64,000 nt of DNA, taken from the NCBI GenBank assembly GCA_902492455.1, contig CABULH010000002.1, positions 1 to 64,000 of the forward strand, written 5' to 3'. The notes beneath the pieces are model-generated. The model made no database searches, was not told the DNA's origin, and saw nothing but the letters and a program-made list of their open reading frames with translations. This document shows, in pieces, positions 57,814 to 64,000 of this stretch (position 1 is the first letter of the stretch; each line of letters begins with the position of its first letter). Origin of the DNA: an uncultured Oscillospiraceae bacterium (GTDB lineage: Bacteria > Bacillota > Clostridia > Oscillospirales > Acutalibacteraceae). The position numbers were made by a program, and so were the translations under genes.

Positions 57814-59499
57814 ATGATGAGAGGGTTCGGAACAGCGCTGGCAAGAACCGCCGGAATTCTCGGTGCGGTGGCTGTAGCAGCCTCGCTGGCCGCCTGCGGC
57901 TCTGGCTCAGACAAATCCAATGTCAGTCAAACGAATTCGGCGACCACCCAGAAATACGATCCCCCGATTGAGCTGTGGGTCGCCGGGGATATCAGCGACA
58001 ATATGCAGTCCATTCTGACGGACACCAACACCATCGAGAACAATATGTGGACCAAGGCGTATGAGGAAGAGCTGGGAATCAAAATTAAATATAAGTGGAT
58101 AGCCCAGACTGCGGCGGAATCCTATGAGAACATGAGTGTGGCCATTGCCACCGGCAACCTGCCGGATCTCTTCGGCGTGGGCTCCACCGAGCTGAAAACC
58201 CTGGGGGACAGCGGAGTCTTGGCCGAGTTGCAGGGGCATTACGATCAACACATATCTCCCCTTGCCAAGGAGATTATGGAGGCGGAAGGCAGCCTGCCCT
58301 TTGACGCGATGAAGCTCAACGGCAAGCTGCTGGCTCTCCCGCGGCTCACCAGCACCTATGACAACGCTCCGGCGCTGATCTGGTACCGCACCGATTGGGT
58401 GGAAAATCTGGCTATGGATCCGCCGGAAACCATCGATGACGTTTTCGCTCTGATGGAAGCGTTCACCACCAAGGATCCGGACGGCAACGGCAAAAAGGAC
58501 ACGGTAGGTTTGGGCGTGTGCAACAATATCCTTCTCAACGATATGGGTCTGCAGATGATCTTCAACGCCTACAATGCTTATCCCAACATGTGGATTGAAG
58601 ATGGGAACGGCGGTTTGGTGAACGGCAGCATCCAGCCTCAGGTGAAAACCGCGCTGTCCAAAATCCGGGAGCTGTATTCCAAGGGCTACATCGACAAGCA
58701 GTTCAGCGCCTCTTCCCAGGATAAGGTGGCCCACCAGATTCAGACCGGAAAGGTGGGGATGATCTTCGGCGCCCAGTGGATGCCCATTTGGCCGTTGAAC
58801 GCCAATGTCACCGCCAATCCCGCCGCCGACTGGGCGGCAGTCACCATCACCGGCGCGGACGGTCAGCCGGTGCGCACCCAGACCAATCTGGGCACCACCG
58901 CCGGATATGCCATGCGGTCGGATTATGAGCACCCGGAAGCGGTGGTCAAGATGATGAACCTCTACTTCGAAAAGATGTATGGGGAAACCGGCGATATAGC
59001 GCTCTATGGCACCGGCGAAGCCATCCTGGGCGAGGGGAATACCGGTCCCATGTGGTCTCTCTCTCCGGTCAACGGCTTCCGGGCGAATCAAAATTTCCTG
59101 GTCTATGAAAAATGCAAAAAGGCCCTGGAAGATGGAGACACCAGCGGCATGGATCCGGATACGAAGGTAACGTTTGACGCCATTCAGCGGTTCCGCGCCG
59201 GCGATATGACCGGCTGGGCCAGCGAGCGGATTTTCGGGCCGGAGGGGTCCTGGTCCATTCTCACCGATGTGCGGGATAACAATCTGCTGTGCATCAATAA
59301 GTTTTATGGAGCGGCCACCGACGCGATGGCCACCTACGGCACCACCCTGAGCTTTATGCAGAACGACGCCTTCCTCAAGATTATCATGAGCGAAACCTCC
59401 CTGGACACCTTCGACACCTTTGTGTCCGATTGGAAGCGGCAGGGCGGCGACGAGATCACACAGGAGGTCAATGCCTGGTATCAGGCCAACCAGTCTTAA
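57814..59499 (+). CDS. Sugar ABC transporter solute-binding lipoprotein (561 aa)
   Basis: Lipoprotein with lipobox SLAAC, Cys28. Family 1 type binding protein (IELWVAGDISDN.., MSVAIATGNLPDLFGVG.., KVGMIFGAQWMPIWP). The length is larger than usual (about 420), as in LipO-type oligosaccharide binders. GGGAGG before the ATG. First gene of the transport block, with a hairpin after it that may give it higher expression than the permeases. Confidence 0.9.
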   Translation: MMRGFGTALARTAGILGAVAVAASLAACGSGSDKSNVSQTNSATTQKYDPPIELWVAGDISDNMQSILTDTNTIENNMWTKAYEEELGIKIKYKWIAQTAAESYENMSVAIATGNLPDLFGVGSTELKTLGDSGVLAELQGHYDQHISPLAKEIMEAEGSLPFDAMKLNGKLLALPRLTSTYDNAPALIWYRTDWVENLAMDPPETIDDVFALMEAFTTKDPDGNGKKDTVGLGVCNNILLNDMGLQMIFNAYNAYPNMWIEDGNGGLVNGSIQPQVKTALSKIRELYSKGYIDKQFSASSQDKVAHQIQTGKVGMIFGAQWMPIWPLNANVTANPAADWAAVTITGADGQPVRTQTNLGTTAGYAMRSDYEHPEAVVKMMNLYFEKMYGETGDIALYGTGEAILGEGNTGPMWSLSPVNGFRANQNFLVYEKCKKALEDGDTSGMDPDTKVTFDAIQRFRAGDMTGWASERIFGPEGSWSILTDVRDNNLLCINKFYGAATDAMATYGTTLSFMQNDAFLKIIMSETSLDTFDTFVSDWKRQGGDEITQEVNAWYQANQS

Positions 59500-59503
59500 A
59501 AAC

Positions 59504-59549
59504 GGTCCGGGATCGGCGGTTGGCGGTTTCCCGCTGCCGGTCCCGGACC
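59504..59549 (+). terminator. Partial attenuator hairpin between binding-protein genes
   Basis: GGTCCGGGA (59504-59512) pairs with TCCCGGACC (59541-59549), with inner CGGC/GCCG pairing. It is followed by TTCTGTTTCCC rather than a full T-run, so read-through is expected. Confidence 0.4.
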
Positions 59550-59605
59550 TTCTGTTTCCCGTAGGTATCCCGCCATATCCTTACCCGAAAGGGGGAGCTG
59601 CACAA

Positions 59606-62512
59606 TTGCATATTCATCGTCGGATAGCCGCGGTCCTGCTGACCGCCGCTGTTCTGGTCCACTGCGCCCCTTTGACCTTGGCAGCGGGAGATCTGCCGCT
59701 GAAGGACAAGATCGAGGGGCTGGCCCCGGGAGAGGAAATCCAGGATTCCGCTTATCCTTCCTATGAGGAGATCCGGAGCCAATATCCTTCCCTGCCCTAT
59801 GATTCCCAGGCCCTTTGCACGGCGGACCTGGACGCACTGACGCTGAAGAAGGAGGACGGTACGGCTGTGCCGGCTCAGCGGGAAACGCTTGACGGCGCTC
59901 AAGGCGTCCGCCATGCGTCAGGCCGGGCCGAATATGCCTTCTCCGTGGGACGGGAGGGGCTCTATCTTCTCCGGCTGACCTACTGGATGCCGGAAGGCAG
60001 CAGCCTGTCCGCCAAGCGGAATCTGCTGGTGGATGGAGAAGTACCCTTTGCGGAAGCGGAGAGCATTGCTGTCAACCGGCTGTGGAAGGACAAGTCCGCG
60101 CCGGCGGTCAACAGCGCCGGTGACGAGACCTATCCCTCTCAGGAACAGATATTCACCTGGCAGCAGACCGATCTGCGGGATGCGGCCGGGGCGTACAGCG
60201 AGCCGCTGGTGCTCCATCTCCAGTCCGGCAGCCATGTAATTGCCCTGGAATATGTAGCCGAAGCGATGATTTTGGGACAGCTCCAGCTGGTTCCCTATCG
60301 GCTTCCCGTTTCCTATGAGGAATACCGCGGCAGTCGGGAAGGGTCAGCTTATGCCGGGGAGACCCTTCAAGTGGAAGCTGAGGGAGCAGTGACCGATAAA
60401 AATGATCCCACGGTGCGAATGGAAGCGGACAATGATCCCATCTGCAGCCCGCCGTCGGTTTCCGCCCGGAAGCTGAACGCCATGGGCGGCTGGCGCTGGC
60501 GGCGGGGTACCCAAACCATCACCTTCCGTCTACAGGTGCCGGAGGACGGCTGGTATAAGCTGGCCCTTCGATGCAGCCAAACCTGGAACGACGGTCTGCC
60601 CTCCTACCGGCGGATCGAGATAGACGGCCAGCTGCCCTTTGCAGAGATGGCGGAGGTGCGATTCGATTACAGCCGGCGGTGGAATACCACCGTGCTGGCC
60701 GATGAAGAGGGGGAGCCCTATCTTTTCTGGCTGGAGGCGGGAGATCGGGAGATCACCATGACGGTGGTGCTGGGGGAGATCGCGGACATTGCCCGGTCGC
60801 TCAACGAGGATATTCTCCGGCTGTCGGCGATGATTCGCCAGATCAATGCCATTACCGGCAGTTCTCCTGATCCCCACTACGATTATGAGCTGTTTTCCAC
60901 CATCCCCACCCTGCAGGGTGACATGGAGGCCCTGGCCGCCAGCCTGCGGGAAAAGGAGGAAACGGTGCGGCGGCTGGCGCAGAAGACCCCCGCCATGGCC
61001 GGAAACTTCCAGTCCATCGCCAGCCAGCTGGACAGCATGATCCGCAATCCCTTTTCCATTGCCGGACGGATCGGTGAACTGAACAACGCGCTCACCACCC
61101 TGGGGACCTGGTACAATGACGTGCAGGTGCAGCCGCTGATGATCGATTATTTCCTGCTGGGTTCCCCGGATGCGGCATGGGGCAACCCCCAGTCCAGCAT
61201 CTGGCAGAAAATCTGGGCCACGCTGTGGAATTTCCTGATCTCCTTCCAAAAGGATTACGACAGCATCGGCGGCGTGGCGGGAGACGTGGAAATCACCGAC
61301 ACCCTGGATATCTGGGTGGCCCGGGGAACCGAATGGGCGGAGCTGATCAAGCAGCTCAGCGACGAACAATTCACCCCAAAAACCGGCATACAGGTCAATC
61401 TCAACGTCCTGCCGGCGGGGCAGCTGAGTTCCGGCAGCGTCAACGCGCTGATGCTGGCTATCTCCTCCGGCAATGCTCCCGACGCCGCTTTGGGGGTGGA
61501 GCCGGGTTCGCCGGTGGAATTCGCCATCCGGGGCGCGGTTCATGATTTGTCCTCCTTCCCGGATTTTGAAGAAACGGCGGAGCGGTTTCTGCCCAGCATC
61601 TTTATCCCCTTCGAACATAACGGCGGGGTGTATGCCCTGCCGGAAAATATGGATTTTATGGTGATGATCTATCGCAAGGATATCATCGCCGAGCTGGGCA
61701 TCCGTCTGCCGGATACCCGGCAGGATCTGTACGATCATGTGCTGCCGGTGCTGAATCAGAACAAGATGCAGTTTTATTATCCGGCGGATTTCACCCAGTT
61801 CCTATTCCAAAACGGCGCGGCGTATTACCGGGAGGACGGCGCTTATTCCGGCCTGGATTCCGCTGAGGCATATCAGGGGTTCAAGGAATGCGCCGAGCTG
61901 TTCATCAATTATGGGGTGCCGGTGTCCGCCAACTTTTTCAGCCGGTTCCGTACCGGCGAGATGCCCATGGGATTGGGCAAGTATGCCGATTATCAGCTGT
62001 TGTCGGTAGGCGCGCCAGAGCTGATGGGCCGCTGGGGGATCGCCCCTCTGCCGGGCACCAGGACCGCCGACGGGCAGGTGGATCGCTCTCACGGCGGCAT
62101 TGCCGGCCAGTGCGCAGTGATTATGAGCAATTCGGAGAAGAAGGAGCAGGCCTGGCAATTCCTGCGCTGGTGGACCGAAACCGACGTTCAGCTTCAGTTT
62201 GCCAATGAGATCGAGGCCATGATCGGGGTGGAGGCCCGTTGGAACACGGCCAACCTGGAGGCTTTCGACGCCATTCCCTGGGGTGACGCGGATCTCGCGG
62301 TTTTTCACGAACAGTGGAAGTGGGCGAAAGAGGTTCCCATCGTGCCGGGTGGATACTTTACCAGCCGGCATCTCACCAACGCCTGGAACCGGATTGTCAT
62401 CAACGGTCAGCCGGTGCGCATGGCGCTGGAGGAAGCGGTGGCGGATATCAACCGGGAGCTGCTGATGCAGCGGGAAGAATACGGATTGACTGGGGGGAAG
62501 GAAAATGGCTGA
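59606..62512 (+). CDS. Binding-module/solute-binding fusion protein (968 aa)
   Basis: Starts at TTG 59606 (AAAGGGGG 8 bases upstream), which puts a signal peptide at residues 1-28. Two galactose-binding-like parts (about 85-235 and 255-400: YAFSVGREGLYLLRLTYWMPEG.., ITFRLQVPEDGWYKLALRCS..) and a helical segment (about 405-500) precede a family 1 solute-binding domain from about 560 (DTLDIWVARGTEW.., FIPFEHNGGVYALPENMDFMVMIYRKD). No lipobox was seen. Such large fusions occur in Firmicute oligosaccharide loci, where the front part may hold the glycan or contact the membrane. Confidence 0.82.
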   Translation: MHIHRRIAAVLLTAAVLVHCAPLTLAAGDLPLKDKIEGLAPGEEIQDSAYPSYEEIRSQYPSLPYDSQALCTADLDALTLKKEDGTAVPAQRETLDGAQGVRHASGRAEYAFSVGREGLYLLRLTYWMPEGSSLSAKRNLLVDGEVPFAEAESIAVNRLWKDKSAPAVNSAGDETYPSQEQIFTWQQTDLRDAAGAYSEPLVLHLQSGSHVIALEYVAEAMILGQLQLVPYRLPVSYEEYRGSREGSAYAGETLQVEAEGAVTDKNDPTVRMEADNDPICSPPSVSARKLNAMGGWRWRRGTQTITFRLQVPEDGWYKLALRCSQTWNDGLPSYRRIEIDGQLPFAEMAEVRFDYSRRWNTTVLADEEGEPYLFWLEAGDREITMTVVLGEIADIARSLNEDILRLSAMIRQINAITGSSPDPHYDYELFSTIPTLQGDMEALAASLREKEETVRRLAQKTPAMAGNFQSIASQLDSMIRNPFSIAGRIGELNNALTTLGTWYNDVQVQPLMIDYFLLGSPDAAWGNPQSSIWQKIWATLWNFLISFQKDYDSIGGVAGDVEITDTLDIWVARGTEWAELIKQLSDEQFTPKTGIQVNLNVLPAGQLSSGSVNALMLAISSGNAPDAALGVEPGSPVEFAIRGAVHDLSSFPDFEETAERFLPSIFIPFEHNGGVYALPENMDFMVMIYRKDIIAELGIRLPDTRQDLYDHVLPVLNQNKMQFYYPADFTQFLFQNGAAYYREDGAYSGLDSAEAYQGFKECAELFINYGVPVSANFFSRFRTGEMPMGLGKYADYQLLSVGAPELMGRWGIAPLPGTRTADGQVDRSHGGIAGQCAVIMSNSEKKEQAWQFLRWWTETDVQLQFANEIEAMIGVEARWNTANLEAFDAIPWGDADLAVFHEQWKWAKEVPIVPGGYFTSRHLTNAWNRIVINGQPVRMALEEAVADINRELLMQREEYGLTGGKENG

Positions 62513-63452
62513 CACAGCCACAGCAGCGGCCCGCCGTGCGGGACGGCCTGCGGGCGCCAAAGCCGCCGCGGCGAAATTCATCCGCCGGCATTATGTAGGA
62601 TATCTCTTTATCCTGCCCTTCTTTATCCTCTTCACCGTTTTCGTGCTGGTGCCCATTATCGTGGCCTGCGTACTGAGCTTCACCAACTACGATCTTATTG
62701 GAACGCCCCAGTTTGTGGGCCTGATTAACTACAAGCATCTGATTTTTGACGATGATATCTTTCTTATCGCCCTCAAGAACACCCTGGTGTTTGCCTGCAT
62801 CGCCGGGCCGGTGGGATATATCCTTTCCTTTGTGGCGGCCTGGGCCATCAATATGCTGCGGTTCAAGCGAGCCTTTGCTCTGGCCTTTTACGCTCCTTCC
62901 ATCACCAGCGGCGTGGCGATGTCGGTGGTGTGGCTGTATATCTTCAGTTCTGACCGGTACGGCCTCATCAACAACGCCCTGATTCAGCTGGGGATGATTC
63001 AGGACCCCATTCTCTGGACCATGGATTCCCGGTATATCATGACCGTGGTGCTGGTGATTTCCATCTGGATGAGCATGGGCACCGGGTTTCTGGTGTTCCT
63101 GGCGGGTCTGCAGAGCATCAATCGGGAATATTACGAAGCGGCGGACATCGACGGAGTTTCCACCCAACTGCAGAAGCTGTGGTATATCACCCTGCCGCAG
63201 ATGAAGCCCCAGCTGCTTTTCGGTGCCATCAACTCCATCGTCACCTCCTTCGGCGTATTCGATATCGCAGTGACGGTGGCGGGGATGCCCAGTCCCAACT
63301 ATGCGGCCCATACCATTGTGGCCCACATGTATGATTATGCCTTTATCCGTTTTCGCATGGGCTACGCTTCAGCGGTGGCGATTGTGCTCTTCGCTATGAC
63401 CTTTATCCTGGGCCGCCTGATTACCCGGTGGCTGTCCACAAAGGAGGATTGA
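62505..63452 (+). CDS. Sugar ABC transporter permease (MalF/UgpA type, 315 aa)
   Basis: Six hydrophobic segments. The N-terminal cytoplasmic part is Ala/Arg-rich. The EAA loop EAADIDGVSTQLQKLWYITLP (about 210-230) contacts the ATPase. Start overlaps the preceding gene's stop by 8 bases (ATGGCTGA). No ATPase gene is seen in the window; such systems usually use a shared MsmX-type ATPase. Confidence 0.94.
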   Translation: MADTATAAARRAGRPAGAKAAAAKFIRRHYVGYLFILPFFILFTVFVLVPIIVACVLSFTNYDLIGTPQFVGLINYKHLIFDDDIFLIALKNTLVFACIAGPVGYILSFVAAWAINMLRFKRAFALAFYAPSITSGVAMSVVWLYIFSSDRYGLINNALIQLGMIQDPILWTMDSRYIMTVVLVISIWMSMGTGFLVFLAGLQSINREYYEAADIDGVSTQLQKLWYITLPQMKPQLLFGAINSIVTSFGVFDIAVTVAGMPSPNYAAHTIVAHMYDYAFIRFRMGYASAVAIVLFAMTFILGRLITRWLSTKED

Positions 63453-63453
63453 C

Positions 63454-64000
63454 ATGCGCATCGGCAAGAAGCGAATCCATATCAAGCCCTCCATGGTTTT
63501 TCTGTATGTGCTAATGCTGGCTCTGGTGCTGTTCACCGCACTGCCGCTGGTGTACATGGTCAGCACCGCCTTCAAGCCGCTGGATGAGCTGTATATCTAT
63601 CCGCCCCGCTTTTTGGTGCGGCGGCCCACAGGGCAGAACTTCTATGATCTGCTGATCTCCCTGGGCACCACTTCCGTGCCCTTTCTGCGGTTCATCTTCA
63701 ACAGCCTGGTGATCACGGTGTTTACCGTATTATGCACCGTGTTGGTTTCCTCCATGGCGGCCTACGGCATTGTTAAGCATCACCCGCCCGGCTCCAAGGC
63801 CTTTTTCGCCGTTATTGTAGCGGCGCTGATGTTTTCCACCCACGTCACCCAGATTCCCCGGTACATGGTGGTCAATTCCCTGGGGCTTATCGATACATAC
63901 TGGGCGTTGATTCTTCCGAATATCGCCGTGGCGTATAACATGTTCCTGATGAAACAATTCACTGAACAGTTCCCCGACGCGCTGCTGGAAGCGGCACGGA
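63454..64000 (+). CDS. Sugar ABC transporter permease (MalG/UgpE type), cut by window end
   Basis: Begins at ATG 63454, one base after the previous stop, with AAAGGAGG upstream. The visible 182 residues carry four membrane segments (LYVLMLALVLFTALPLVYM first) and end in the start of the EAA loop (LLEAAR), typical of the second permease of the pair. About 90 residues should lie beyond the window. Confidence 0.93.
   Translation, partial: MRIGKKRIHIKPSMVFLYVLMLALVLFTALPLVYMVSTAFKPLDELYIYPPRFLVRRPTGQNFYDLLISLGTTSVPFLRFIFNSLVITVFTVLCTVLVSSMAAYGIVKHHPPGSKAFFAVIVAALMFSTHVTQIPRYMVVNSLGLIDTYWALILPNIAVAYNMFLMKQFTEQFPDALLEAAR

Overview
The window looks like chromosome of an endospore-forming, anaerobic, GC-rich Firmicute, most likely a gut or animal-associated Clostridia of the Oscillospiraceae/Ruminococcaceae type. 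This rests on the sporulation genes (gpr, spoIIP, spoVAE and a SpoIID domain), strong Shine-Dalgarno sites, the SRP RNA-dnaX-ybaB-recR block, class B sortases, a YesM/YesN-type two-component pair with sugar ABC genes, and the rpsT/gpr/spoIIP order known from Bacillus. Species assignment is inference. No tRNA, rRNA or CRISPR array was seen.

Layout. 0-3.3 kb: a GH116-type glycosidase. 3.4-11.1 kb (minus strand): a likely operon of cysteine desulfurase, class B sortase, thiI and a 1191-residue protein that fuses CinA, a sortase domain lacking its catalytic His and Cys, and SpoIID. An IS481-type element sits 4 bp upstream of the operon's -35 box. 12.4-16.9 kb: small membrane-protein genes and a YtrA-type GntR/ABC operon. 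17-25.3 kb: housekeeping block of SRP RNA, dnaX, ybaB, recR, serS, acyl-ACP thioesterase, obg, mrnC and yitT, with two hairpin-rich spacers. 25.4-30 kb: superoxide dismutase, a MacB-like exporter and small ribbon-helix-helix regulators. 30-33.8 kb: spoVAE, rpsT, gpr, spoIIP. 33.9-36.7 and 40.2-43.4 kb: more AT-rich accessory stretches with a heptad-repeat coiled-coil protein, XRE and AbrB regulators, and a zinc-ribbon/SPFH-GYF operon. YfhO lies between them. 43.5-44.8 kb: a PadR/HAAS/lipoprotein operon.

44.9-64 kb: a carbohydrate-use locus. On the minus strand are two surface proteins built from a repeated galactose-binding-like module and three DUF4091/GH123-like proteins. On the plus strand are a YesM-like sensor kinase, a YesN-like regulator, two solute-binding proteins (one a 968-residue fusion with binding modules) and two sugar permeases, the last cut by the window edge. 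A 43-bp direct repeat between the two arms, seen again before the first binding-protein gene, is a good candidate for the regulator's binding site. One of the surface proteins ends in an NPETG-type sorting signal, which may link this locus to the class B sortase at 8.2-9.9 kb.

The most unusual items are the CinA-pseudosortase-SpoIID fusion inside a sulfur-transfer/sortase operon, the shared regulatory repeat of the carbohydrate locus, and the XRE/Cys-rich/zinc-ribbon/SPFH operon.
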